64,000 bases of DNA from assembly GCF_013280595.1 (NCBI RefSeq), contig NZ_JAAATY010000044.1, positions 1 to 64,000 of the forward strand. The letters are read 5' to 3'. The position numbers were made by a program, and so were the translations under genes. The stretch comes from Kibdelosporangium persicum (GTDB lineage: Bacteria; Actinomycetota; Actinomycetes; Mycobacteriales; Pseudonocardiaceae). How positions within the stretch are numbered: the stretch's first letter is position 1; each line of letters starts with the position of its first letter. The notes beneath the pieces are model-generated. The model ran no database searches and was not told where the DNA came from. It worked only from the letters and a program-made list of their open reading frames with translations. This document shows positions 41,213 through 49,853 of the stretch, piece after piece.

Positions 41213-41746
41213 ATGAGCGCCAACAACCCTTTCGCCCGCCTGCCCGAGGCGGCCTCCTTCACCGTGGTCAGCACCACGATCTCCGACGGCGCCACGCTGC
41301 CGGTCGAGCAGTTCTCCGCTGGCGTTCCCGGCGGGTATGACCGCTCCCCACACCTGTCCTGGAGCGGCGCCCCGGAAGGCACCAAGAGCTACGCCGTCAC
41401 GGTCTACGACCCCGACGCCCCCACCGGGTCCGGGTTCTGGCACTGGGCGGTCGCCGACATTCCCGCCACCGTCACCGAACTGCCCGAGGGCGCGGGTGAC
41501 GACACCGGCTCGGGCCTGCCCGAAGGTGCCCGTCAACTCCCCAACGACGCCCGTCTGGCGCGGTACATCGGCGCCGCCCCGCCGGCCGGGCACGGACCGC
41601 ACCGCTACTTCTTCGTCGTGCACGCCCTTGACGTCGCGTCGCTCGACGTCCCGGCTGACGCCACCCCGGCCCTCCTCGGCTTCACCATGGCCTCGCACAT
41701 CCTGGGCCGCGCGGTCCTCACCGCCACGGCGGAAACACCGGTTTAA
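41213..41746 (+). CDS. YbhB/YbcL (PEBP, Raf-kinase-inhibitor-like) protein
   Basis: This is a 177-residue PEBP-fold protein with the signature run HLSWSGAPEGTKSYAVTVYDPDAP (about 46-69), FWHWAVADIP and GPHRYFFVVHALD. Such proteins bind phosphate-like ligands; bacterial functions are mostly unknown. ATG at 41213 has AAGGAA upstream. It is divergent from the GntR gene across the 24-bp palindrome and is therefore its most likely target. Confidence 0.92.
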   Translation: MSANNPFARLPEAASFTVVSTTISDGATLPVEQFSAGVPGGYDRSPHLSWSGAPEGTKSYAVTVYDPDAPTGSGFWHWAVADIPATVTELPEGAGDDTGSGLPEGARQLPNDARLARYIGAAPPAGHGPHRYFFVVHALDVASLDVPADATPALLGFTMASHILGRAVLTATAETPV

Positions 41747-41819
41747 CAGCTCCGGGACGCGTTCCGCGGCCTGGGCTGACGGGAATTCCCGGGCGCATCC
41801 TCACGCGACGCCTGGGGCA

Positions 41820-41846
41820 GGGGACGGGAGCGAGCCTCCCGTCCCC
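41820..41846. terminator. Bidirectional hairpin between convergent genes
   Basis: GGGGACGGGAG (41820-41830) and CTCCCGTCCCC (41836-41846) make an 11-bp perfect stem with a CGAGC loop, between the ends of the YbhB-like and VOC genes. Confidence 0.85.
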
Positions 41847-41860
41847 GGTGGCGGAGTGCG

Positions 41861-42283
41861 TCAGCCGTTGTATTCGCTGACGACGTCGACAACCCAGACG
41901 ACGCCGAAACGGTCCCGCAGCATCCCGTAGGCGGGAGCCCAGCCCGCCGGGCCCATCGGGACCACGACGGCCGCCCCGTCGGAAAGCTTCTCCCAGTAGC
42001 CGGTGACCTCGTCGACGGTCTCGCCGCGCAGGGAGAGGAAGAACGAGTTCTCGCCCTGGTCGTAGCCCATCCGCGCGGGCACGTCGTAGGCCATGACGTG
42101 GAAGCCGTTCTCCGCGAGCACCTGGCCCCACATCACCTGGTCGGCTTCGGACTCCTCCTGGACGTTCCCGGCGTCGGAGTACGTGACGACGGCCAGGTGG
42201 CCGCCGAACACGGACTGGTAGAACTCCAGCGCCGCACGTGCGTCGCCGCGGAAGTTCAAGTGGGTTGTGGTCGTGACGGACAA
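41861..42283 (-). CDS. VOC family protein (PhnB/glyoxalase-like)
   Basis: This is a 140-residue single vicinal-oxygen-chelate protein of the PhnB-like group (HLNFRGDARAALEFYQSVFGGHLAV... DRFGVVWVVDV). Metal-ligand positions typical of glyoxalase I are not all obvious, so it may be a binding or resistance protein. It appears to start with TTG at 42283, supported by GAGGAG at 6-bp spacing. It stands alone between a terminator and the next gene on the same strand. Confidence 0.85.
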   Translation of the reverse strand: MSVTTTTHLNFRGDARAALEFYQSVFGGHLAVVTYSDAGNVQEESEADQVMWGQVLAENGFHVMAYDVPARMGYDQGENSFFLSLRGETVDEVTGYWEKLSDGAAVVVPMGPAGWAPAYGMLRDRFGVVWVVDVVSEYNG

Positions 42284-42389
42284 GGTCGCTCCTCAGTGGA
42301 CTTGATGTCTTACGCGGACAACAGTCGCAGGGGAAGCGGCCAGGGTGTGTCCTGTTCTTCGCGCGAAGTGAGAAAGACACCTCGCGCCG

Positions 42390-45353
42390 TCAGAGCCGTT
42401 CGATCCAGATGTTGCGGAACCGTGGGTTGGCGCCGGGATCGTTGTGGTCCTGCAGTTTGATCTGGCCCGGCGCCGGGTCCTCCGGCTTGCCCGCGCCGGT
42501 CGGGCCGTCGACGGGCACGTTGTTGTGCACCAGCTTTCCGTTCCACCACACGGTGATCCGCGCGTTCTCCACCTTCTTGCCGGTCATGTCGAAGCGCGCG
42601 GCCCGGAACTCGATGTCGTACGTCTGCCAGGTGCCGGTCGGCCCGGCCGCGTTCACGTCCGGCGCCTTCTTCAGGTAGAGGGAACCGGCGCCGTTGAGCT
42701 CCGGCGGTCGCCCGTAGGACTCCAGCACCTGTAGTTCGTAGCTTTCATAGATGTACACGCCACTGTTGCCGCGGGCCTGCCCGGTGACCTCCGGCGGGTA
42801 GTCCGGCTCGTACCACTCGACGTGCATGCGGAAGTCGCCGAACCGTTCCTTCGTGCGGATGTCACCGCCGAACGACTCCATCGACCCGTTCGCCACGGGC
42901 CACGTCGCCGGGCCGCCGGATGTCGTCTCCCACGCGCCGAGGCCGGTGCCGTCGAACAACGTGACCCGGTTCGTCGGCGTCACCGTGATCTTGTCCAGGT
43001 TCACGTGTCCGGTGTCGGTCGGCTCGTAGACGTAGGAGATGGTGTTCGGGCCGGGGCGCAGCGTCACCGTCTCCACGTGTGTCGCCCACTTGCTCCAGCT
43101 GCCGGTGGCGGCGAGCCAGATCTGCTTCTCCTTCTTGCCGTTGACGTACAGGCTCATCGACTTCGACACCGGGTTGGGGCTCGGGTTCGGGCCGTTGGCG
43201 TACCGCAGGGCGATGTCGTGCCGGCCCGCCCGCGCGGGCCGGACCGCGAACGTGGTGGTGCTGCCCGGTTCCCAGTTGCGGTCGACAAAACCGGCGCCCG
43301 AATAGCCGGTGTGGTTGGTGTTCCACCCGGTTCCGCCGGTCAGCCTCGCGGACTCCGCCTCGTACTCCGGCGGCGCGGTCGTGCCGTCGGGCAGCCGGTT
43401 GAGCGTGTACCACGCCTCGGTGCTCCACAGTTCCGCGCCGGACGCCGAGCTGAACGGGCGCGGCGAGCGCAGGTACACCACCCGGCCCGGCTTGAGGCCC
43501 GCGATCGTCAGCGTCACCTTCTTGCGGTCCGGCGAAAGCGTCGCCGAGGTGACGCCGAGGTTCTCCTCGTCGACCTTCGGCCCGCCGTACTGGGGCGTCG
43601 GCACGTATCGCCACTGCTGGGCCTTGTACTTCGCGGCGAGGTCTTTCACGGTCTCGTCGGACAGCGGCTGTGTGTACTCCAGTTCGAAGCCGCCGCTCAC
43701 GGCCCGCATGCTGTGGATGTCGAACGCGTCGGCGCTGCTGCCGAGGCTGAGTTTCTGCAAGCCGTGCTTGAGCTTGCCCGCCTGCCCCCAGTTGCCTTCC
43801 CAGCCGATGCCGCCGGTGTAGATCGCGCCGTCCGGGCCGAGGCTGATCCGGCTCACCCCGGACTCGAGCCCTTGTGTCATCCGGAACACCGCGCCCTGGT
43901 ACTCGCCACCGACCTTCTCCAGGTACGCGCGTTGCAGGCCGCCGTAGGTCACGTCGCCGAACACCATCTGGCCCTCGAACAGACCGCCGGGCAGGACGAT
44001 CGGGTTGCTTGGCGAGTTGGAGATCTCGTTGTGCGGCAACCAGAGCACGGGTTCGGTCACCGGCATGGTGTCGTACGGCCCGGCCGGGTTGATGTAGTGG
44101 TTGTAGAAGCCCCGGTGCTTGATCCGCACCAGCTTCGACGCGGGGATGAACATGCCCTGGTTGTCGGTGACGAAGACGTCGCCCTCCGGGCCCCAGCCGA
44201 GGCCGTTGGGCGTGCGCAGCCCACTGGCCACATAGGACACGTCGCCGGTGGCCCTGTTGATCTTCAGGGTGCTGCCCCGGTTGGCGGGCTGCGGGTTGGC
44301 GGTCGCGCCGCCGGGGACCATCGCGATGCCGGTGGTGACGTAGAAGTACCCGTCCTTGTACAGCAGGCCGAACGCGAACTCGTGGTAGTTGCCGCCGAAC
44401 GGCCAGGTCGCGATCCTGCGGTAGTCGTCGGCGACCTCGTCGCCGGTGTTGTCGACGAGCGCGGTCAGCTGGTGCTTCTCGGACACGTAGACGGTGCCGT
44501 CGACGTACTTGAGCCCCATCGGTTCCCGCAGGCCGTGGGCGATCCGTTTCACGGTCACCTTCGACGGGTCGGTGGTGCCGGTGACGCCGTCGAGCAGGAA
44601 CACCTCGCCGAGCACGGTCAGCCGGTCGCCGCCCCAGGTGGAGATGGCCAGCCGGCCGTCCGGCAGCCAGTCCATCCCGGTGACCTGCGGCTCGAAGCCG
44701 TCCGGACGCAGGTTTGTCAGCGTGTACGCCGGATGCACGCCGGTCAGCGGCAGGCCGTCGCCGGGGGAGTCCGTGACGCCCTCGCACTGCTTGCGGCCGG
44801 GTGAGGTGACCCTGACGACGTCGGCGTCGGTGCTCAGCGCCGAGTTCGGCACGACGGTGTACCCGCTCGCGCCCGGCGGGCGCCACTCGAGCTTCAGCCG
44901 TTGGTCGAAGTCGGCGTCGAAGTGGTCGATGCGCAGCGCGTGGTGCCCCGCGGCCAGCGGGATCGAGCCGTCCTTCGGGGTCGCGCCGTGGCGGCCGGGG
45001 TGGTCGATCACCTGGATGCCGTCGAGCAGCAACCGGGCGCCGTCGTCACTGGTGAGCCGGAAGTCGTAGGTTCCGGCGCTGGTCACGTGAAGGTAAGCGC
45101 TTACTTCGGTGACAAATCGATCAGCGATGCCGAAGTCCGCGTTGCCCGACCAGTCGATCACCGGCATCATCTTGTCGATGTTCGGTGTCTGGCCTGGTTT
45201 GAGTTTGCAGTAGTCGGTCAGGGGCACCTGCACGTCGAACACGCGCATCGTCACGCCCGGTTCCTGGGGAGGGATGTCGGCCTCGGCGGACACGTGGGCG
45301 GGGAGCAGGGGGACCGCGATCGCCGCGGCGAGCAGGGCAGCGAACAGCCGCAT
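42390..45353 (-). CDS. Secreted PA14 / sorbosone-dehydrogenase-like propeller / CBM / DUF1080 multidomain protein
   Basis: This is a 987-residue exported protein. It has a signal peptide (about 1-24), a PA14-like domain (about 45-155, LTSDDGARLLLDGIQVIDHP), a glucose/sorbosone dehydrogenase-type beta-propeller (about 190-610) and an Ig-like spacer. A CBM6/35-type module (about 660-790, AESARLTGGTGWNTNHTGYSG) and a C-terminal DUF1080/3-keto-disaccharide hydrolase domain (about 795-987, GNSGVYIYESYELQVLES) follow. ATG at 45353 is preceded by AAGGAGGT at ideal spacing. The set suggests extracellular carbohydrate oxidation or cleavage; the exact substrate is unknown. Confidence 0.88.
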   Translation of the reverse strand: MRLFAALLAAAIAVPLLPAHVSAEADIPPQEPGVTMRVFDVQVPLTDYCKLKPGQTPNIDKMMPVIDWSGNADFGIADRFVTEVSAYLHVTSAGTYDFRLTSDDGARLLLDGIQVIDHPGRHGATPKDGSIPLAAGHHALRIDHFDADFDQRLKLEWRPPGASGYTVVPNSALSTDADVVRVTSPGRKQCEGVTDSPGDGLPLTGVHPAYTLTNLRPDGFEPQVTGMDWLPDGRLAISTWGGDRLTVLGEVFLLDGVTGTTDPSKVTVKRIAHGLREPMGLKYVDGTVYVSEKHQLTALVDNTGDEVADDYRRIATWPFGGNYHEFAFGLLYKDGYFYVTTGIAMVPGGATANPQPANRGSTLKINRATGDVSYVASGLRTPNGLGWGPEGDVFVTDNQGMFIPASKLVRIKHRGFYNHYINPAGPYDTMPVTEPVLWLPHNEISNSPSNPIVLPGGLFEGQMVFGDVTYGGLQRAYLEKVGGEYQGAVFRMTQGLESGVSRISLGPDGAIYTGGIGWEGNWGQAGKLKHGLQKLSLGSSADAFDIHSMRAVSGGFELEYTQPLSDETVKDLAAKYKAQQWRYVPTPQYGGPKVDEENLGVTSATLSPDRKKVTLTIAGLKPGRVVYLRSPRPFSSASGAELWSTEAWYTLNRLPDGTTAPPEYEAESARLTGGTGWNTNHTGYSGAGFVDRNWEPGSTTTFAVRPARAGRHDIALRYANGPNPSPNPVSKSMSLYVNGKKEKQIWLAATGSWSKWATHVETVTLRPGPNTISYVYEPTDTGHVNLDKITVTPTNRVTLFDGTGLGAWETTSGGPATWPVANGSMESFGGDIRTKERFGDFRMHVEWYEPDYPPEVTGQARGNSGVYIYESYELQVLESYGRPPELNGAGSLYLKKAPDVNAAGPTGTWQTYDIEFRAARFDMTGKKVENARITVWWNGKLVHNNVPVDGPTGAGKPEDPAPGQIKLQDHNDPGANPRFRNIWIERL
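45093..45104. promoter_or_regulatory. Intragenic LacI-type palindrome GTAAGCGCTTAC
   Basis: This perfect 12-bp palindrome with a CG centre is the pattern bound by LacI/GalR-family regulators. It lies inside the large secreted-protein gene about 250 bp after its start, where it could act as a roadblock or auxiliary operator. Chance occurrence is possible. Confidence 0.35.
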
Positions 45354-45521
45354 GGGGCCTACCTCCTTGGGGCCGTTGACGCGGCCCTCGCCCTCGCGCG
45401 ACGACCTCGTCCCTCCCAGCAGAGGGTCACTTCCGCTCGAAGTCAACAAAAGAAGCGCAGATCCGTGCGAAAGTTCCGCCGGTTGGCGCAACGTGCCGCC
45501 GAAGATCGGCGGCACGACCAG

Positions 45522-46535
45522 TCAGCCGCCGAGGAACCGCAGCACCTCCGTGGTGACGAACTCCGGGTTCTCCTCGACGAGCCAGTGTCCGGCCCGGGGC
45601 ACGTCCACCGCCCGCACGATGTTGGTCATCCGCGGGGCGACTGTGGCCTGGATGGCGCCGAGTTGCCCTTGGGCGGTCATGAGCAGGACCGGGGCTTGTA
45701 CCGGAGCCGCCGCCGCGGTGTCCTGGACGTCCTTGTCGAGGGCACGGTAGAGCTCGAAACCGCCGGACAGCGCCTCGGGCCGGCTGTAGGTCCGCGCGTA
45801 CTCGTCGATCTCCTTGTCGGTGAACGGAGAACGGTCCGAGGTTCCCCCGAAGGCCTTCCCGCCGAACGAGACCTGCGGGTAGAACAGCGCGAGGTACTCG
45901 CGGACGTCGTCGCGCACGACCGTCTCGGGAACCTGTCGCTGCGAGTGGAAGGCGATGTGCCAGCTCAGCGAGCGGTAGGTGGCCGCGTCGATCGCGGGCC
46001 CGGGGAGCGGCAGGTCGAGGTAGCCGAGGCGGGCGGTGTCGTCGGGGAACTGGCTGGCGTACTGGAACGCCACCGCGGCGCCGAGGTCGTGCCCGACGAC
46101 GGCGGCGTCCCGGACCTTCAGCCGGTCTGCGATCAGCGTGTGGACGTACCGCGCCAAGGTGGCCTTGTCGTAGCCGGTCGGTGAGCCGGTGCTGTCGCCG
46201 AGTCCTGGAAGATCGACCGCGTAGACGGTGTGGTTCCGGGCGAGCGCGGGCATGATCGGCCACCAGCCGTACCAGGTCTGAGGCCAGCCGTGGATCAGCA
46301 CCACCGGTGTGCCGCTGCCACCGGTCACGTAGTGCATGCGCACGCCGTCGACGTCCGCGAACTCGTGCCGGAAGGTCCCGTCGAACGCCGGATCGTCCTT
46401 GGTGACGGCACTGTGGGTGGCGACGCTGTGGGTGGCGACATCGTTCGCGGATGGCGTGGAGCAGGCGGCAGTGCCCGTGGCGAGTAGGAGGGTGAGAGCG
46501 AGGGTGGTGACGGCGCGTGTCAACGACCGGGTCAT
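45522..46535 (-). CDS. Exported epoxide-hydrolase/haloalkane-dehalogenase-like alpha/beta hydrolase
   Basis: This is a 337-residue protein. It has an N-terminal hydrophobic signal with a near-lipobox (TGTAAC, Cys near residue 25) and a Ser/Thr-rich linker. An alpha/beta hydrolase domain follows with HGWPQTWYGW (oxyanion region), nucleophile Asp in GHDLGA, and C-terminal His in RAGHWLVEE. An Asp nucleophile is the mark of epoxide hydrolases and dehalogenases. ATG at 46535 follows AAGGAC. A lipoprotein anchored outside the membrane is likely but the lipobox is not canonical. Confidence 0.82.
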   Translation of the reverse strand: MTRSLTRAVTTLALTLLLATGTAACSTPSANDVATHSVATHSAVTKDDPAFDGTFRHEFADVDGVRMHYVTGGSGTPVVLIHGWPQTWYGWWPIMPALARNHTVYAVDLPGLGDSTGSPTGYDKATLARYVHTLIADRLKVRDAAVVGHDLGAAVAFQYASQFPDDTARLGYLDLPLPGPAIDAATYRSLSWHIAFHSQRQVPETVVRDDVREYLALFYPQVSFGGKAFGGTSDRSPFTDKEIDEYARTYSRPEALSGGFELYRALDKDVQDTAAAAPVQAPVLLMTAQGQLGAIQATVAPRMTNIVRAVDVPRAGHWLVEENPEFVTTEVLRFLGG

Positions 46536-46650
46536 GTGTCCTTGCCTTTTGCGGGTGGTGAGAACGGGCCCAGTCTCACCGGCCGGTCGCTGATCTGGCA
46601 CGAGAACTTGCTGTTGTGGCAAGAATGCCGGAAGCACCCCCGCCTCTCAC

Positions 46651-46698
46651 CCTCGTGAATGTTTATCAGGGTTAGAACCCTGACAAACACTCACGAGG
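46651..46698. repeat. Palindromic repeat, family 2, copy A
   Basis: This is a 48-bp near-perfect palindrome: arms beginning CCTCGTGAATGTTTATC and ending GACAAACACTCACGAGG, 21 of 23 positions complementary, centred on GTTAGAAC. A second copy with the same core lies at 59834. Both are followed by GGGGT-type sequence. It may act as a terminator for the hydrolase gene region or be a mobile palindrome unit. Confidence 0.8.
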
Positions 46699-47584
46699 GG
46701 TATGGAACAAGTGGACGGTCAGGAGTGTGCGGGTCCGCGGAGGGCGCCATCCGTGACGTGTGCGCGGCCCGCCGTCGCGTCGAGTGCGGGAGCGGCACGG
46801 CCGATCCCCGGGTAAGCGCGGGAACCTGGCGTCCGCGACCACGGGCGATGTGGGTTTCAGGTCCGAAGAGCGGGGATGGTCCCGCCCGCCGCCGTGCCCC
46901 TCCCCTCACGCGCCAGAAAATCTATGGTGGCTGGAGTAGACATTCTGCGACCGATGGGTGTAGTGTTCTTCTCGTACGAGAGAGACAAAGTCGATCAGGC
47001 GCGGGAGATTACGTAACTACCCGCGGGTGAGACGAAGACGGTCATCGAGGTGGTTCAGTCAACGCCTGGTGACCGGGAAGTGCCGGGGCCGAGGTTCGAA
47101 GGCAAGTAGGGGCCCCGAAGAGGTAGTGCAAGACGTGGGCGGAGCTGGTGCGCTCACGAAGCTGGTGAAGTAGCAGTACAGCAGTACGAAGATCGCAGTG
47201 AAGACGGTCAGGTGTGCCGGAGCCGGGCAGTCGACGGCTCCGGCCGCCGGCCCGTGTCGAGTCAGGCGTTCTGGGGCCGGTCTTGGTAAGGGGTTCCAGG
47301 CGGTGACCGTCACAGCAGTACTCACGACAGCGAACATTCGAGAGAGAAGGGAAGGGTCGCATCATCTGATCGCCCGCGGCGGCTGTAGCCCTTCGCCGCG
47401 CGGGTACCGCAGTCCCACTGGATTGGCAGGTGGTTCTCGGTTACAGACAAGCGATCCCCGTGGCAGCCGGCTCGCCGGTGGACGCGGGTACAGGAAGCCG
47501 GTCTCGCGATCGGCGGACAATGATGAACCCAACCTTGGGCCCCGGCGCGACGTGCGCCGGGGCTCTTCGTGATGTGGAGGTGCG
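46699..47584. other. Gene-poor region with a possible promoter and long leader before the MerR gene
   Basis: No open frame here has recognisable protein character or convincing coding signals. A promoter-like TAGACA (about 46937) and TAGTGT (about 46961) pair is followed by the 12-bp palindrome TCTCGTACGAGA (46970-46981). The downstream roughly 600 bp, ending in the strong hairpin at 47539, is rich in stem-forming GC runs. It may be a long 5' leader or a non-coding RNA; I cannot match it to a known riboswitch. Confidence 0.45.
47539..47563 (+). terminator. Hairpin just upstream of the MerR gene (terminator or attenuator)
   Basis: GCCCCGGCGC (47539-47548) and GCGCCGGGGC (47554-47563) form a perfect 10-bp stem with a 5-nt loop, 21 bp before the MerR ATG and overlapping the approach to its Shine-Dalgarno. 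It could end transcription of the leader or gate expression of the regulator. Confidence 0.65.
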
Positions 47585-47914
47585 ATGATCCCTGATCCGC
47601 GTGACACGTCCGCGTCAGCGGGCGACAAGTTCGACGACGAGCATTACCCCGCCTACACCATGGGGCGGGCCGCCGAGATGGTGGGCACGACGCAGGGATT
47701 CCTGCGCAGCCTGGACGAGGCGAAGCTGATCGAGCCACAGCGCTCGAGCGGCGGGCATCGACGTTACTCGCGTTACCAGTTGCGGCTGGCCGCCCGGGTG
47801 CGGGAGCTGGTCGATCAGGGGACCGCCCTGGCCGCTGCCTGCCGGATCGTGACTCTCGAAGACCAGTTGCACGAAGCGCAGCGGCTCAACGCCCAGCTGC
47901 GTCACCAGGACTGA
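47585..47914 (+). CDS. Small MerR-type regulator
   Basis: This is a 109-residue protein with a MerR winged helix (YTMGRAAEMVGTTQGFLRSLDEAKLIEPQRSSGGHRRYSRYQL) and a short C-terminal coiled segment (LEDQLHEAQRLNAQLR), with no effector domain. Such short MerR proteins in actinomycetes act as stress or development regulators. ATG at 47585 has GGAGG at 4-bp spacing. It is preceded by the leader/hairpin region and convergent with the response regulator 4 bp away. Confidence 0.88.
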   Translation: MIPDPRDTSASAGDKFDDEHYPAYTMGRAAEMVGTTQGFLRSLDEAKLIEPQRSSGGHRRYSRYQLRLAARVRELVDQGTALAAACRIVTLEDQLHEAQRLNAQLRHQD

Positions 47915-47918
47915 ACGT

Positions 47919-48521
47919 TCACAGCCAGTCGTGTTCGCGGGCGTACCGGGCGGCTTCGTGCCGCGTCTGCGTCTGGGTTTTCTGCATGGCGTTGGACAGG
48001 TAGTTGCGTACGGTGCCTTGGGCGAGATGCAGCCGGGTGGCGATGTCGGCGACGGAGTAACCGTCGCGGGTCGCGCGCAGCACGTCGATTTCCCGGTCGG
48101 TGAGGGGGCAGTCGTCGACCAGGGCGAGCGCGGAGACGTCCGGGTCGATCCAGCGCTTTCCGTCGTGCAGGGTGGCGATGACCGTGGCGATGTGCGCCGG
48201 TTCGGCCGATTTGCTGACGAACCCCTGCACTCCGAGTTTGAGGGCCCGGCGCAGCACGCCGGGTTTGGCATGCCGGGTGAGCATGAGGATGACCTGGCCG
48301 GGCCGGGTGCGGCGGATCCGCGCGACGGCGCCGAGCCCGTCCACGCCGGGCATTTCGAGGTCGATGACCAGCACGTCGGGCTGATGCCGCAGGGTGGCCT
48401 CGACGGCGGTCTCGCCGTTCTCCGCTTCGGCGAGCACAGTGATCTCACCCTCGAGCGGGAGCAGCGCGGCCAGTGCCTTGCGAAGCAGGACTTCGTCGTC
48501 AGCGAGCACCACGGTGGTCAT
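47919..48521 (-). CDS. NarL/DesR-type response regulator
   Basis: This is a 200-residue two-component regulator: receiver domain with phospho-acceptor D54 (LVIDLEMPG), acidic pocket DDE (8-10) and Lys near 104 (SKSAE), then a LuxR-type helix-turn-helix (LTDREIDVLRATRDGYSVADIA). ATG at 48521 has GGGAG at 5 bp and overlaps the kinase stop by 4 bp. It is expected to control the divergent ABC exporter at 49854, as in DesK/DesR-type systems. Confidence 0.92.
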   Translation of the reverse strand: MTTVVLADDEVLLRKALAALLPLEGEITVLAEAENGETAVEATLRHQPDVLVIDLEMPGVDGLGAVARIRRTRPGQVILMLTRHAKPGVLRRALKLGVQGFVSKSAEPAHIATVIATLHDGKRWIDPDVSALALVDDCPLTDREIDVLRATRDGYSVADIATRLHLAQGTVRNYLSNAMQKTQTQTRHEAARYAREHDWL

Positions 48522-49732
48522 CGGTTCTCCCGTGTTTCGGAACGGTGCGGGAACGCCGCGGCCGTCAGGAACTGCCCGTTGTCCTGTTCGACCGTCAGGT
48601 CACCGCCGTCGGCGGCGACGCGTTGCCGGAGATTGGCCAGGCCGCGCAGCTCGGGCAGCGGTGCCCGCTGGGCGCCGTCGTTGACGATCGTGATGCTGGA
48701 CGCCGACAGGGTGATCCGCACTCGCGTCGCCTCGGCGTGCCGCAGGATGTTGGTGGTCGTCTCGCGCAGGACCAGGCCGAGCAGTTCGCTCACGCCTTGG
48801 TCGACGTCGGCTTCGCGGTTGACGCGCACCTTGATGCCCGCGGCCTCGAAGAGGTTTCTCGCGTTCTCCAGCTCGGCGGAGAGGTTGAGCCGCCGTTGGG
48901 CGTAGGCGAGTTCCTTGGTCTGCGTGATGGTGTCGCTGACCAGGGCGTGGATCTCGCGCAGTTCCTGTTTGGCCCGTTCGGTGTCGCTGTCCACCAGTTT
49001 CTGGGCGAGCGCGGTCTTCAGCTTCACCACGTGCAGGGTGTGGCCCTGGATGTCGTGCAGATCGCCGGCGAACCGGACGCGTTCCCGGATGACGGCCAGC
49101 TCCGCCTCCCGCTCCCGCGCCTCCTCCAGTTCGTCGACGACGTCGTAGAACCGCTTGTTGGGGAACATCAGACCGATCATCACCACGGTGATGCCCGTGG
49201 GGAAGAGGACGTACCGGAACAGCACCTGGGGAATGTCCCCATGCGACACCAGCAACCGCGCCGCGCCCACCGCGGCGACGTAGACGGCGAGCCCGGCGGC
49301 GGCCGCGATCCGGTGGCGGGGCAGCTGGGGGATGACGAAGGAACCCACCGAGGCGACGCCGGAGAACGCCGCCGAACCGCCGACCACCAGCACGGCGAAG
49401 GGCCACACGGCCGCGGTGACGATCAGGCAGGGGACCGCGACCCGCATCACCTCGCCCGCCGTCCACCTGGTGAAGGCCACCAGTGCCGCCGCCACACCGG
49501 CGCCCAGGACGACGGCCTCCCACCAGGAGCGGGCGTCCATCGCCACCGTGAGCGTCCCGGCGACGGCGATCAGCGGGAAGAACATGGTCAGGTTGAGCCG
49601 GCGGAACTGTCCCCGAGCCGGTTCGGTGCGCCGCGGCCCGGTCTCGTCCGCGACGGCATGGGCCGGGCTCACTGGCTGGTGTCCATGGGCGGCTCTCCGA
49701 GGTCGGAACAGCAGAGTCTGCTCCTGAAGCAT
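48518..49732 (-). CDS. DesK-type sensor histidine kinase
   Basis: This is a kinase of up to 404 residues. The N-terminal half has about five to six transmembrane helices. The HisKA_3 dimerisation motif GDLHDIQGHTLHVV carries the phospho-His, and a HATPase_c domain (LRETTTNILRHAEAT, ITIVNDG) completes it. The start is uncertain: ATG at 49732 lacks a Shine-Dalgarno and GTG at 49672 is an in-frame alternative that still precedes the first helix. It is coupled to the response regulator. Confidence 0.9.
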   Translation of the reverse strand: MLQEQTLLFRPRRAAHGHQPVSPAHAVADETGPRRTEPARGQFRRLNLTMFFPLIAVAGTLTVAMDARSWWEAVVLGAGVAAALVAFTRWTAGEVMRVAVPCLIVTAAVWPFAVLVVGGSAAFSGVASVGSFVIPQLPRHRIAAAAGLAVYVAAVGAARLLVSHGDIPQVLFRYVLFPTGITVVMIGLMFPNKRFYDVVDELEEAREREAELAVIRERVRFAGDLHDIQGHTLHVVKLKTALAQKLVDSDTERAKQELREIHALVSDTITQTKELAYAQRRLNLSAELENARNLFEAAGIKVRVNREADVDQGVSELLGLVLRETTTNILRHAEATRVRITLSASSITIVNDGAQRAPLPELRGLANLRQRVAADGGDLTVEQDNGQFLTAAAFPHRSETRENR

Positions 49733-49853
49733 CGCCGCGGCCGGGGTGGTCGCGCCAGTGACGTCACGTCACATCTTCCCGCAAGCGATGTCATGGCGAA
49801 CTGGTGACGTGGCCGTACTGGTGACTGTCCACTCCGGCCGGTGAGCTAGGAGC

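Noticed and set aside
42358-42369. CTTCGCGCGAAG palindrome near the end of the multidomain gene
   Set aside because: Short CG-rich palindromes are expected by chance at this GC content, and no second copy or promoter is nearby.
46659-47030. Short open frame (123 codons) after the palindrome at 46651
   Set aside because: No Shine-Dalgarno, begins inside the palindrome, Arg/Ser/Gly composition without any recognisable pattern.
47198-47572. Open frame of 124 codons in the MerR leader
   Set aside because: It covers the terminator-like hairpin and shows no protein-like hydrophobic pattern; more consistent with non-coding leader.
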